Below are positions 35,671 to 44,753 of a stretch of 64,000 bases of DNA, piece after piece. The notes beneath the pieces were generated by a model that saw only the letters and a list, made by a program, of their open reading frames with translations, did no database searches and was not told the DNA's origin. The stretch spans positions 2,337,001 to 2,401,000 of the forward strand of contig NZ_CP049259.1 in assembly GCF_011047315.1 (NCBI RefSeq), in the 5' to 3' direction. How positions within the stretch are numbered: the stretch's first letter is position 1; each line of letters begins with the position of its first letter. Both the position numbers and the translations under genes were made by a program. The DNA is from Altererythrobacter sp. BO-6. GTDB lineage: Bacteria > Pseudomonadota > Alphaproteobacteria > Sphingomonadales > Sphingomonadaceae.

Positions 35671-36423
35671 ATGAAGATCCTCGTGCCCGTCAAGCGGGTG
35701 ATCGACTACAACGTCAAGCCGCGGGTGAAGGCGGATGGTTCGGGTGTGGACCTGGCCAACGTCAAGATGAGCATGAACCCGTTTGACGAGATCGCGGTGG
35801 AAGAAGCGATCCGCATCAAGGAAGCGGGCAAGGCGAGCGAGATCGTCGCGGTGTCGATCGGCCCGGCGAAAGCCCAGGAAACGCTGCGCACTGCGCTCGC
35901 CATGGGCGCCGACCGCGCGATCCTGGTGCAGGTCGATGACGACGTCGATGTCGAACCGCTCGCTGTTGCCAAGATCCTCAAGGCGATTGCCGACGAGGAA
36001 CAGCCGGGCATCGTGATGCTGGGTAAGCAGTCGATCAGTGACGACTCCAACCAGACCGGACAGATGCTCGCTGCGCTGATGGGCCGCCCGCAGGGTACCT
36101 TCGCCAATACCGTCGAAGTCGAAGGCGACAGCGTGACCGTGAAGCGCGAGATTGACGGCGGGCTTGAAACCGTGAAGCTTTCGCTCCCCGCGATCATCAC
36201 CACCGATTTGCGCCTGAACGAGCCGCGCTATGCTTCATTGCCCAACATCATGAAGGCGAAGAAGAAGCCGCTCGATACCAAGTCGCCCGCCGATTACGGC
36301 GTCGACATCACGCCGCGCCTCACCACCACCAAGGTATCCGAACCGCCGGTTCGCCAGGCTGGCGAAAAGGTGGCCGACGTCGATGCGCTGGTCGCCAAGA
36401 TCAAGGCTCTCGGGATCGCGTAA
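35671..36423 (+). CDS. etfB: Electron transfer flavoprotein beta subunit
   Basis: AMP-binding subunit of ETF, 250 residues. ETF takes electrons from acyl-CoA dehydrogenases and passes them to ETF:ubiquinone oxidoreductase. Start [19 protein letters not shown] is typical; the recognition loop region ([19 protein letters not shown]) that docks dehydrogenases is clear. etfA follows after 27 bases. Confidence 0.97.
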   Translation: MKILVPVKRVIDYNVKPRVKADGSGVDLANVKMSMNPFDEIAVEEAIRIKEAGKASEIVAVSIGPAKAQETLRTALAMGADRAILVQVDDDVDVEPLAVAKILKAIADEEQPGIVMLGKQSISDDSNQTGQMLAALMGRPQGTFANTVEVEGDSVTVKREIDGGLETVKLSLPAIITTDLRLNEPRYASLPNIMKAKKKPLDTKSPADYGVDITPRLTTTKVSEPPVRQAGEKVADVDALVAKIKALGIA

Positions 36424-36450
36424 GCGCCAAGCCAGAAAAGGATTTCAGAC

Positions 36451-37380
36451 ATGAAAACTCTCGTTTGGGTCGAACATGACAACGCATCGGTGAAGGATGC
36501 CACGCTGGCGGCCGTCACTGCCGCTTCGCAGTTGGGCGAAGTGCATCTGCTGGTTGCTGGCAAGGGCTGCGCCGCAGTGGCCGAAGAAGCCGCAAAGATC
36601 GCCGGGGTGGGCAAGGTTCACCTGGCAGACGATGCCGCTTACGAACACGCGCTGGCTGAAAACGTCGCACCGCTGGTCGCAGGCCTGATGGACAGCCACG
36701 ATGCTTTCGTCTGCCCCGCCACCACCACCGGCAAGAACATCGCGCCGCGCGTCGCCGCGCTGCTCGACGTGATGCAGATCTCCGACATTCTCTCGGTCGA
36801 AGGGCCCAAGACCTTCACTCGCCCGATCTATGCCGGCAACGCGATTGCAACGGTCGAAAGCTCGGATCCGAAGCTGGTCATCACCGTACGCGGCACGGCC
36901 TTTGAAAAGGCCGCGACCGAGGGCGGCAGCGGCACGGTCGAAGCGGTTTCGGGCACGGGCGATGCAGGCATCTCCAGCTTCGTCGGTTCGGAAATCGCCA
37001 AGAGCGAACGTCCCGAACTCACCAGCGCCAAGGTGATCGTATCGGGTGGCCGCGCGCTGAAGGATGCGGAATCCTTCGAACAGGTAATCACCCCGCTGGC
37101 AGACAAGCTGGGCGCAGGGATCGGCGCATCGCGCGCCGCTGTCGACGCAGGCTATGTGCCCAACGATTACCAGGTCGGCCAGACCGGCAAGATCGTGGCA
37201 CCGGAAGTCTATATCGCGGTCGGCATCTCAGGCGCGATCCAGCACCTTGCCGGCATGAAGGATTCCAAGACCATCATCGCCATCAACAAGGACGAAGACG
37301 CGCCGATCTTCCAGGTGGCCGACATCGGACTCGTCGCCGACCTGTTCAAGGCCGTGCCGGAACTGACCGAGAAGCTCTAA
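36451..37380 (+). CDS. etfA: Electron transfer flavoprotein alpha subunit
   Basis: FAD-binding subunit of ETF, 309 residues. The FAD domain motifs are [55 protein letters not shown] in two adjoining stretches, and the end [13 protein letters not shown] section ([19 protein letters not shown]). It serves the dehydrogenases upstream and at 60.3 kb. A clear intrinsic terminator follows. Confidence 0.97.
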   Translation: MKTLVWVEHDNASVKDATLAAVTAASQLGEVHLLVAGKGCAAVAEEAAKIAGVGKVHLADDAAYEHALAENVAPLVAGLMDSHDAFVCPATTTGKNIAPRVAALLDVMQISDILSVEGPKTFTRPIYAGNAIATVESSDPKLVITVRGTAFEKAATEGGSGTVEAVSGTGDAGISSFVGSEIAKSERPELTSAKVIVSGGRALKDAESFEQVITPLADKLGAGIGASRAAVDAGYVPNDYQVGQTGKIVAPEVYIAVGISGAIQHLAGMKDSKTIIAINKDEDAPIFQVADIGLVADLFKAVPELTEKL

Positions 37381-37407
37381 CCTACAGAATTTCTCAAGCT
37401 TTATCAT

Positions 37408-37450
37408 GACCTCCGGCGGGCTAACGTGCCTGCCGGAGGTCTTATTTTAT
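37408..37450 (+). terminator. Rho-independent terminator of etfBA
   Basis: Perfect 10-bp stem GACCTCCGGC / GCCGGAGGTC (37408-37417 and 37432-37441) followed by TTATTTTAT, 28 bases after the etfA stop. Confidence 0.88.
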
Positions 37451-37502
37451 GGGTCGCCAAAGCCTCTGACCGTGGACTTGGGATGTGGAAGTTGGATCTG
37501 CC

Positions 37503-38127
37503 TTAGGCGGCCTCATCCTTTGCAAAACATGGCGGCGAACGAAAAATTGTGCTGGCGCTCTGGTCCAGTCGCAAGAGCCCAATTTCAGCCTCCAGATTGT
37601 TCCCTCGACGTAACAAGGCCTCTGCCTTGACCCACAGGCCAAATGCCGCCGCATGTGCCCTGCCCACATTGTCGGCGAAATGTGGAATTTGCTTTAAGAC
37701 CCGAAAAGCCCCACCCTTCGAGCTCCCTCAGGTAACGCACAAGCGGGCGCAGGCTCGGGTCGCGGGTTGCTAGCAGGCAAGTTTGTCCGGTCAGGCGGGC
37801 GAATCCGATGTAGAAGCCAGCCGGCTGTTCGTCGGTTCCGGGTTTGAGCAGGCCATTCAAGGTTTTCAGCCATTCCGCCAAGCTGGCTGGCGGGGGTGAA
37901 GCTGGAATGTCCATGTCGAATTGGCTGGGTATCCCATTGACCAGCGCGTGCCAGATGGCCTGAGTACGGAAGTTTTCCATGTCCTCGAAATGGTAGGCAA
38001 TCACCGAAGGAGATGTGCCAGCCGCCTTGGCAAAGCCGCGTTGCTTCAAACTCTCGATCCCGGATTGCGAGATGATGCGTGCCGCCTCTTTCAGAAGGTG
38101 CGTAGCGATCGGAGAGTCACTAGCCAT
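37503..38127 (-). pseudogene. TetR-family regulator, C-terminal frameshift
   Basis: The N-terminal half from Met 38127 reads as a TetR-type DNA-binding domain (LLKEAARIISQSGIESLKQR, then GTSPSVIAYHFEDMENFRTQ). After LRPLVRYLRELEG the frame turns to nonsense-like sequence, while the neighbouring frame reads on plausibly (GAFRVLKQIPHFADNVGRAH ... AEALLRRGNNLEAE) to a stop at 37503. A one-base change in the G-rich stretch near 37708-37718 explains both. It may still make a truncated protein. It could once have controlled the palindromic operators further right, but that is only inferred. Confidence 0.65.
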
Positions 38128-38178
38128 GGTGGGCTGTCGGATGGAGAAAGGCTGCGTGTCCAGAATGCTGCTGATGGT

Positions 38179-38586
38179 ATGAACTCTCTGCCTGAGCACT
38201 TAGAGGGGATCATCTACGCAACAGGCGCAGTGTCAGCACTCAACCGGGTCGAAATTCATCCCTCGTTCCAGCACGCAGGTTTGCGCGAGGTGTACCGAAG
38301 GCTTGGCCTTTGCACGCAGGCATCGAGCCCGCTTGGCAGAGGGAAGGACCCAACCGATCCGCGCCTCGCTTCAAGCGACGACAGCCCCGAGGCATCTGCG
38401 GCGAAGGTTATTCTGGCGTGACTGGCGAAACAAGGAGTTTTGCCGGTAGTGAAGTGGAGCCGTGCAGAGCGCATGCGCGAGAATTTGGCTATGCTCGACA
38501 TCGAGCTTTTGCCGGAGGATTTGGAACTTTTGGGCCAGCTAGAGCGCAACGAGAGTTGCTTCGGCGTGGATCCTCGAACTTTCGTA
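38179..38586 (+). pseudogene. Aldo/keto reductase remnant with in-frame stop
   Basis: One frame reads as the C-terminal two-thirds of an aldo/keto reductase: GAVSALNRVEIHPSFQHAGL, QASSPLGRGKDPTD, AAKVILA, then LAKQGVLPVVKWSRAERMRE and LELLGQLERNESCFG. A TGA at 38419-38421 replaces the Trp expected in VILAW. The N-terminal part with the catalytic Asp, Tyr and Lys is missing, so the gene is dead. It abuts the broken TetR gene in the opposite direction. Confidence 0.7.
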
Positions 38587-38622
38587 GGGTCTTATATAAA
38601 ATCAGGCTCGGTCCTCGGCATC

Positions 38623-38835
38623 TTACTCGCCGACGATAAGATTGAGGTCCCTCGCCGCAACCTTCACTCGGGGAGCAGCTTTCTCGCCCAGATCTGCATC
38701 GGTCCAGTCTTGTAGAAGCGTCATCTCGATCTTTATCGGAATCTGCTCCGATGAAATTGTTGCACCATCTTCAATCGCGCAAACGGAACGCTCGGGAAAC
38801 GCACTCGCAACATGGATGTTGATTATCGGGCAATG
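38623..38835 (-). pseudogene. Unidentified C-terminal gene remnant
   Basis: A 70-codon minus-strand frame without a usable start reads as protein-like (IHVASAFPERSVCAIEDG, IEMTLLQDWTDADLGEKA, VKVAARDLNLIVGE, stop at 38623). It is probably the tail of a lost gene. No family is recognised. The rest of 38587-39016 shows no gene. Confidence 0.3.
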
Positions 38836-38952
38836 TTAAGCCGGCCGCGCATAAACCTCGATAGATTCAGTTATATCAGTAGACCGAAAAGCCTTCGATT
38901 TTCTCATCGATGAGCACAGTTGTCAGGCTGCGTGGTCTGTCTATGAGAAGGT

Positions 38953-38979
38953 GGAGGAGGTGGTATCGCCCCCTCCTCC
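38953..38979 (-). terminator. Possible terminator of the TonB receptor gene
   Basis: GGAGGAGG (38953-38960) can pair with CCTCCTCC (38972-38979) about 40 bases past the receptor stop. No U run follows on the minus strand, so it may be only a stabilising hairpin. Confidence 0.4.
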
Positions 38980-39016
38980 GCCTCTGGTATCAGTCTGCGA
39001 CTGTCCGCAATGCACG

Positions 39017-41566
39017 CTAAAACTTGTAACGCGCCTCGACCATGAAGGTCCGGGGCTCGCCCGGAACGGCCGTGTTCACCTGGAAGAGCTGGCCAAGCGG
39101 AACGCCGCCGACGTAGTACAATTCCTTGAACGCATTACGCAGCACACCTGCGATTGACCAGCCTGCCGCGTCGTTTTCAATCCCCACGCGGAAGTTGACC
39201 AAGGTGTAACTCGGCAGAGTTGTGATCGGATCGCGAGGACCTTTTGCCGCCGTCGACACCTGGGTTTGGTGATAGACGTCGCTCCTAAAAGAAAAGTCGA
39301 GAGTGTCGGTCAAAGGGAATTTGACGTCGGCAAAGACGGATCCGGACCAATCGGGGGTATCGGGATAGTTCCCGAACAAAACCGGTGCGGATCCGCCCAC
39401 CGAAACAAGGCCGTCCGTAAACTTGGCATCGGTGTAATTGACCTGCCCGCCCAATTTCAGCCAGTCCGCGGGTGACAGATCCGCGTCAAACTCAAACCCG
39501 CGAACCTCCGCACCCGGCACGTTCACGGTGATAGCTACCGGCGCGCCGCCGCGCAGTGTGTAAGCGACCCGCTGTGCGTTGTCGATCCAGCTCTGATAAA
39601 GAGCGAGGTTGAAGCGATAAGGGATGCCGATATAGCCCTGTTTTTTCAGACCCAGCTCAACATCGGTAACCTTTTCGGTACGGAACGCATTGCCGCCGTC
39701 TTCCCCAAAGCCCGGAACAGGTTTCTGGAAGTAGTTAAAGCCTCCGTGCCGGGTACTGCGGCGAGTGGCCGCGTAAATAAGCGTATCCGGATCGATTTGA
39801 TACTGGAGACCCAAGGTCCAGCTCCACGAACCGAATTTCCGTGTCTGATCGGGATCGTATGTCGCCTGCAAAGCTGGCGGATCCGAGAATGAAAGATCAC
39901 GCGGTAGGTACCGGATATTGACCTTCTCGTCAGTGTATCTCGCGCCAGCGGTGAAGCTGAGTCCCTCGACGCCCGAGATCTCACTTAGGTCAAGCGTACC
40001 CTGTGCGAAGCCAGCATAGGTTTTGTTCGACGTCACCGCCGCATTGATCTGGATCGTGCGGATGATCGGGAAATCGAAAAAGTCGCTTCCGGTTATTGCG
40101 GTGAACTCCTCGTCGGAGAAGAAGATGCCCGCGACATAATCCAGTTGGCCGTTGAAACCCTCACCCAGGATTTGCAGTTCGTTGGAGATAGCCTTGAACT
40201 TGTCGATGCGGCCGTAAGGTTCACCTGCCGCATTGGTTGGGAAGAAGCCATTGTTGTCGATACCGAATGGGACGGCATCGACATCGTTAAAGATAACGCT
40301 CGTCGTATCGATGTAACCAAATACGTTCTTGATCTGAGCGCCTCCGCCAACGTCGATTGTCGTGACGTTTGACACCAGCCAGTTTTCCGCGTCGTAATCC
40401 TGCGGTCCGTCAAGATCGATCGTGTATGGCCCGCGCTCCTGCTGGATGGGGAGGAACTCTGCCAATCCGCCATCGGGCAAGTGCGGGGTGAGCGAACGAT
40501 AGAGCGCGGCGGTCCCGGCGCCCGCATTCGGTGGGCCACCGGCGCCCTCCACGAAGCCGCTGATGATTGCCTCGAAAATCGGTGCGCCGCTTGGAGTGAC
40601 GTCAGTAAGCGCGATCAGAGGGATCGCTCCAGTCGGATCAAGGCTATAGAGGACAGCAGAGGTGGATGAACCGCCTGACTTCAGGTAATCGACCACTAGG
40701 GTGTTTTCGATCCCATCGGTTGGCTGGATCGCCAAGGTCGCTCTTGCGCCGGTGCGATCAACATCGCCAACCCGACATCCCTTCGCTGGTGGAGGCGTTA
40801 CCGGCCCCACGACTGGATCGGATGGAATCGGGAATAAGGGACGCGGCGAGGCACAGAAAGGATGGACGTTTCGCTGGAAACCGTCCCGCTCGTGATGGAC
40901 ACCCGCGAACCGTAACTGGATCGTATCCGCGATGGGCAGGTTAATCGCACCCTCGATATAACGCAGGTCGTAATTGCCGAGTCGGCCCAGCACATAACCG
41001 CCGAAGTCCGAATTTGGCTTTGCGGTAGTCAGAAGTACCGCACCGCCTGTCGCGTTGCGGCCGAACAGTGTTCCCTGCGGCCCCTTCAATACCTGGATCG
41101 AGGCAAGATCATAGAATGCCGACGAACCGCCGATGCCCCCTGCGATGGGCACTTCGTTAAAATAAGGTAGAACGCCAGGACGGATATTGCTGAACACATC
41201 CAGCGATTGACCGCGAATCGAATAGTTGAGGTTGTTCGAGTTCTGCGAGGCGCGGACGGTCACACCGGGCAGCGCTACCTGTATATCGGATTCCGAGACA
41301 ATTGCACGCTCGGCAAGAGTGTCTGATGTAAGCACGCCTACCGAAACGGGGGTGCGCTGGAGCGACTCTTCGCGCCGCCGGGCGGTGACGAGAATATCGC
41401 CCGCCGCGTAGTCAGAGGAACTCACCTTGTCCGGTTCCTCGAGCGACATTTCGGTCGCGTCAACTACCGGCCCATCGACGACAGTGTCGTTCGAATCCTG
41501 CGCCCATGCTGGAGTTGCAGCCACGATCGCCGTAGCTCCGGCGAGAAGTACAAAGCGCTTATTCAT
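39017..41566 (-). CDS. TonB-dependent outer-membrane receptor
   Basis: 849-residue outer-membrane transporter. Signal peptide MNKRFVLLAGATAIVAATPAWAQ, then plug domain: TonB-box-like DILVTARRREESLQRTPVSV, VQVLKGPQGTLFGRNATGGA-type motif (here SIQVLKGPQGTLFGRNATGG), followed by a beta-barrel ending in PRTFMVEARYKF, with the terminal Phe used by the BAM machinery. The start at 41566 follows GGAGGA; upstream in-frame starts lack this. Sphingomonads use such receptors for bulky organic nutrients. Same strand as the SnoaL, dehalogenase-like and DUF2834 genes. Confidence 0.93.
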   Translation of the reverse strand: MNKRFVLLAGATAIVAATPAWAQDSNDTVVDGPVVDATEMSLEEPDKVSSSDYAAGDILVTARRREESLQRTPVSVGVLTSDTLAERAIVSESDIQVALPGVTVRASQNSNNLNYSIRGQSLDVFSNIRPGVLPYFNEVPIAGGIGGSSAFYDLASIQVLKGPQGTLFGRNATGGAVLLTTAKPNSDFGGYVLGRLGNYDLRYIEGAINLPIADTIQLRFAGVHHERDGFQRNVHPFCASPRPLFPIPSDPVVGPVTPPPAKGCRVGDVDRTGARATLAIQPTDGIENTLVVDYLKSGGSSTSAVLYSLDPTGAIPLIALTDVTPSGAPIFEAIISGFVEGAGGPPNAGAGTAALYRSLTPHLPDGGLAEFLPIQQERGPYTIDLDGPQDYDAENWLVSNVTTIDVGGGAQIKNVFGYIDTTSVIFNDVDAVPFGIDNNGFFPTNAAGEPYGRIDKFKAISNELQILGEGFNGQLDYVAGIFFSDEEFTAITGSDFFDFPIIRTIQINAAVTSNKTYAGFAQGTLDLSEISGVEGLSFTAGARYTDEKVNIRYLPRDLSFSDPPALQATYDPDQTRKFGSWSWTLGLQYQIDPDTLIYAATRRSTRHGGFNYFQKPVPGFGEDGGNAFRTEKVTDVELGLKKQGYIGIPYRFNLALYQSWIDNAQRVAYTLRGGAPVAITVNVPGAEVRGFEFDADLSPADWLKLGGQVNYTDAKFTDGLVSVGGSAPVLFGNYPDTPDWSGSVFADVKFPLTDTLDFSFRSDVYHQTQVSTAAKGPRDPITTLPSYTLVNFRVGIENDAAGWSIAGVLRNAFKELYYVGGVPLGQLFQVNTAVPGEPRTFMVEARYKF

Positions 41567-41643
41567 TTGAAATCCTCCACCCATTTCCGACCACCGAACC
41601 GGCGCGGAACCTCCGTTTTCAGCCCGGTCACAAGGGGGGCACA

Positions 41644-41708
41644 TTGACACCCTATAGCCCGGCGTGAGGAATATGCTAAACTAGTTTATCAAGTAGTCAA
41701 CTGGTTTA
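41644..41708 (-). promoter_or_regulatory. TonB receptor promoter with palindromic operators
   Basis: On the minus strand TTGACT (41695-41700) and AGCATA (41672-41677) are 17 bases apart. The perfect palindrome TAAACTAGTTTA (41677-41688) lies between them. A related TCAACTGGTTTA (41697-41708) is exactly 20 bases away, overlapping the -35. Downstream is CTATAGGGTGTCA (41645-41657), shared with etfB. The geometry suits a TetR-type repressor. Confidence 0.5.
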
Positions 41709-41729
41709 TTTTTATGTGGCGCTGTGGGC

Positions 41730-42188
41730 TTATCTCCCGAAAGCCGGATCTTCCCAAAAATGCGCGATTTCAACTGGATACCCGAGTTGCTGGACTACAT
41801 GAATCTGGTCACTGTGCACGATTTCCCGCGCGATTTTGCCATTGCGGTAGATGTGATAGGTCATGCCATTGGTCACGATCTCGCGGTCGTCCTTGACCGG
41901 CAGGCCGAAGAACGTGCCGCAGTGCGTCGCCTTCCAGCTGAACAGAATAAGACCCGCGTCTTTATTGCCGATGTACTCGTCGACAGAGAACTCGTGAATT
42001 CCGAAGCCGCTCGACGGGTCCTGGTTGGCAAATGGTAGGAATGCCCGGCGCAGAGCGGCCTTGTCATTCCTTATGAACTGCTCGAGCGGATAATCGGCGA
42101 AGTCGAAATCTTCCGCGTAATACGATACGGCCTCGTCCGCACTCCGGCTGAACGATTTGATCCAACGGGTCACATGCTCAAGGTTCAT
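41730..42188 (-). CDS. SnoaL/NTF2-like protein
   Basis: 152-residue protein of the cone-shaped NTF2-like fold. Such proteins are often isomerases, hydratases or dehalogenases acting on ring compounds. The pattern SFSRSADEAVSYYAEDFDFADYP at the start and THCGTFFGLPVKDDREIVTN in the second half is family-like. The start at 42188 follows GGAGAG; an earlier in-frame start is less likely. It lies between the receptor and the dehalogenase-like gene. The reaction is not deducible. Confidence 0.75.
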   Translation of the reverse strand: MNLEHVTRWIKSFSRSADEAVSYYAEDFDFADYPLEQFIRNDKAALRRAFLPFANQDPSSGFGIHEFSVDEYIGNKDAGLILFSWKATHCGTFFGLPVKDDREIVTNGMTYHIYRNGKIAREIVHSDQIHVVQQLGYPVEIAHFWEDPAFGR

Positions 42189-42264
42189 TTCAATCTCTCC
42201 GATCGGGGGCGGCGCCATATGCCGGGCTTGGAATGAGTGGACGGCGTAGGCTGTCCTCTCTGAG

Positions 42265-43002
42265 TCAGGGATATGCCCCTGCCGCGAAGTTGATGTACTG
42301 GGCTGTCAGCGGCATGGCCTTCTGGCTCGCGAGGAGGGCAATAAGCGCACCCAATTCATCGGGTCGTCCGAGACGGCGCAACGGAACCTCGTTATCGAGT
42401 TTTGGCTTGAAGCCAGGCATCAATTCTTCCCAGCCATCGGGAAAATAGGTCGGGTTCTTCATCCAGTTGGGTCCGACGACGTTCACCTGGATGTTTTCTG
42501 GCCCGACCGCTTGGCCCAGTGAAATCGCATAGCCGGTGGCTGCGGCGCGCGCGGCCCCATAAATTCCGACCTGAGCCATAGGAAACCGCGCTGTCGTCGA
42601 CGTCACGAAGATAATGGCGCCGGAACCTCGCTCACGCATGTGGGGCAGTACTGCCTGACTCAACTCGAACGGATATACAACGCCTTGTTCCAGCACCTCC
42701 CGCAGCTCCGACGCGCTTGAGCCGTCAATCGGCCGGATCGGATCGGGGACGATGTCGTTGGAGATCAGAGCGTCTATCCTGCCGAACCGCTTGAGCACCG
42801 CTGCCACCAGCGCAAGCGGGTCCGTTTCGTAGAATGTGTGAAGGTCGGCACGCCCGGCGACGAAAGAGGCCGCCTCGTTCGGGTCAACGAACGAGGGGTC
42901 AGCGGCGGCGACAATCCACTTATCCTCATGCAGCCCCATGGTCGCGCCGGGCCCCGCATAACCCGTCGCGTTGGTAACCAAGCTTACCTTTTGGTACATC
43001 AT
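42265..43002 (-). CDS. Halohydrin dehalogenase-like SDR protein
   Basis: 245 residues, short-chain-dehydrogenase fold but with the two sequence signatures of halohydrin dehalogenases. T10-X4-Y15-X-G17 (VTNATGYAG) stands where NAD-dependent members have their glycine-rich motif. S135-X12-Y148-X3-R152 (Ser-Tyr-Arg triad) has Arg in place of the usual Lys. SNDI at 81-84 and VVGPNWMKNPTYFP near 175-188 also resemble HheC. Such enzymes release halide from vicinal halohydrins to form epoxides, without NAD(P)H, and can open epoxides with azide, cyanide or nitrite. A second ATG at 42999 is better spaced from GGAGG. Activity is inferred, not shown. Confidence 0.8.
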   Translation of the reverse strand: MMYQKVSLVTNATGYAGPGATMGLHEDKWIVAAADPSFVDPNEAASFVAGRADLHTFYETDPLALVAAVLKRFGRIDALISNDIVPDPIRPIDGSSASELREVLEQGVVYPFELSQAVLPHMRERGSGAIIFVTSTTARFPMAQVGIYGAARAAATGYAISLGQAVGPENIQVNVVGPNWMKNPTYFPDGWEELMPGFKPKLDNEVPLRRLGRPDELGALIALLASQKAMPLTAQYINFAAGAYP

Positions 43003-43064
43003 TTTTCCTCCATGCCACCGTCCTGGCGCCGCTCTACAAACGCATTGGCGTCGGGACCAACCGC

Positions 43065-43418
43065 TCAGACCGAAGACTGGTCGCGACGATCAATGAATCT
43101 TTCGCGCACAACCAAATACACCGGGAATGCCAGCGACACCCCGACATAGGAAAAGAATACAAAGAAGATGCCCCACCTGTATCCCAGCCCAATCCTGCCG
43201 GCGTCCACAACGACCCAGATCATAAATGTGACCCACATGAAGAGGATGTCGAGGCTCAGAAATGCAGCAGTTCCCCCGTGAACGACGGCGTCGCCGAAGA
43301 AGTCTAACGGGTTAAGAATATTTCCACCATCGCGCATCCAGTCGATCGCATGCGGCCAGGTCAGGAAAAACGCTGCGACGCCCAACGCGAGGTAGACCGC
43401 GTGCCTGAAGTCATCCAA
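43065..43418 (-). CDS. DUF2834-like four-helix membrane protein
   Basis: 117 residues with about three to four membrane segments (AVYLALGVAAFFLTWPHAID, AAFLSLDILFMWVTFMIWVV, WGIFFVFFSYVGVSLAFPVY). The NPLDFFGDA stretch and the end AFPVYLVVRERF match the DUF2834 pattern. Function unknown. First gene of the minus-strand set; 62 bases separate it from the dehalogenase-like gene. Confidence 0.7.
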   Translation of the reverse strand: MDDFRHAVYLALGVAAFFLTWPHAIDWMRDGGNILNPLDFFGDAVVHGGTAAFLSLDILFMWVTFMIWVVVDAGRIGLGYRWGIFFVFFSYVGVSLAFPVYLVVRERFIDRRDQSSV

Positions 43419-43767
43419 TTTTTCTCTCCCACCGTGACTCGCGCACCCCTATCCGGCCTACGCGATGGCTTCCTGACTTTAGTCTCGGAATACAGCAGAC
43501 CTTAAATTCGTCAACCTCTTTATCATTTCGCCCAGTCGGAGAGACGCGCTAACAGGCCACATTCTTGGCCTTTTCACCCAATGCGCGAGGCCGACGGCCC
43601 GAGACCCCTCCGGGTACCGCATTAGCTTTATCGCCAAGGTAGATAACTAGTTTATATTTATGGAGTCGGCATGGTGATGGCAGTTCTTCGAGAAAAGGTG
43701 GCCGGCGGTTAGTGCGCAGCGCCGACACCTTGCGCTCGCCGGCGGTCGGTGTCTTAGGAGGCTCTTC
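43419..43767. other. Non-coding stretch with one operator-like site
   Basis: About 350 bases between the DUF2834 gene and the next small ORF. It holds ATAACTAGTTTA (43643-43654) and GCCGGCGGT repeated near 43700 and 43737. It probably includes the promoter of the minus-strand set, but no clear -35/-10 pair was found. Confidence 0.4.
43643..43654. promoter_or_regulatory. Operator-like palindrome
   Basis: ATAACTAGTTTA matches the TonB-promoter palindrome TAAACTAGTTTA at 10 of 12 positions, with a perfect AACTAGTT core. Confidence 0.4.
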
Positions 43768-43893
43768 ATGGCCGTTGTCCGATTACGCGCCGTCCAATTG
43801 CTGTTCGTTCTCGATGTGAAAAGCCGGGTAGAGCAGCCTTCGGTCCTTCAGGAACGAATACGCCATCTGGCCCCCAATCTCGGGTGCTCCTAA
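43768..43893 (+). CDS. 41-residue small ORF with strong ribosome site
   Basis: ATG 43768 has AGGAGG (43756-43761) six bases upstream, the best ribosome binding site in this stretch. The product begins MAVVRLRAVQLLFVLDVKSR. No family is recognised. It may be the broken start of the decayed acyltransferase region that follows. An overlapping 68-codon minus-strand frame (43783-43989) is equally unassigned. Confidence 0.25.
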   Translation: MAVVRLRAVQLLFVLDVKSRVEQPSVLQERIRHLAPNLGCS

Positions 43894-44040
43894 ACGGAAG
43901 TGAAAGGGAAGGCCCGAAAGTATTGCCGAGGGCTTATCCCCTGTCCGACGCGGTTCATGATCGATCTGCGCGCGGTTTGATCGCTTCATAATGAGGTTGG
44001 GTTACCAAGGCCTGCGCCAAGACGGATCGGACGTGGCGCG

Positions 44041-44745
44041 ATGCGCGAAACCTTCCGTCGCTTTCCCACGATCGTGCTGTTCATGCATCAGACCTTTGTC
44101 GACGGCACGGCGCCGACGCTCTATTTCTATCACAACGATCTGCCGATGCCGCACACCATCGGCGGCATCAACATGGCCTTCTTTGGACTTGGGTTCCCTT
44201 GTCGCCGTTCAGGTTCGATCTTCAATCGTTGGGCGTTCCAGAATAACCCGGTCTATAAACTCGTTCTTTGCCGGCACCTTGCCTATCTTCTCGAGAATCG
44301 TTTTCCGATGTCTTGGGCGTTCTAGGGCAGGCGCTCACGCCCTGGAAAGCTGATGCCGCCCCCTTAGGGATTGCTCAAGTACGTGCTGGAAGCCGCGCAC
44401 TATTGAGGGATCGAAAACCTCCAGATTGCCTCCTTCGTCACCAGCATGGACCCGATCCACGATGTCGACGAATATGTGCTTGAGCAGCGCGGGCGGCTGA
44501 AGAAGCCTAAGTCGGCAATCTGGTTGCTCGGATACCTAGGCAGCTTGCGTCGGCCGACGGGACAAATGCGAGTCGATCTCGGGCAGCCAGTAGTGCTGAG
44601 TAAAGCACCCGAGCCAAGCGACCGGATGCCGCTCGCGAGAGTCGCCTTTCAGATCGCGATCGAGGCCAACCGGACTACCCCGCTTACTGTCTCGGGCCTG
44701 ACCTACCTGAGCCTGCTTGGCTCGGCGCAACCCGGCGTGACCTAG
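44041..44745 (+). pseudogene. PlsB-like glycerol-3-phosphate acyltransferase remnant
   Basis: One continuous frame of 235 codons reads as an acyltransferase broken by three stops. Motif I is FMHQTFVDG (H-X4-D), then GGINMAFFGLG, RRSGSIFNRWAFQNNPVYKL, and SWAF-stop-GRRSRPGKLMPPP, where TAG (44323-44325) stands for the Glu of the EGGRSR motif. Further stops follow MPPP and HY. The end DVDEYVLEQRGRLKKPKSAI, RRPTGQMRVDLGQPV is typical of the PlsB C-terminus. All stops are in one frame and of different kinds, so decay rather than recoding is likely. Confidence 0.7.
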
Positions 44746-44753
44746 CGGCGGTC

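Noticed and set aside
44323..44325. Stop-codon recoding (pyrrolysine/selenocysteine) in the acyltransferase remnant
   Set aside because: Three stops of different kinds at catalytic and ordinary positions and a decayed neighbour fit pseudogene decay better.
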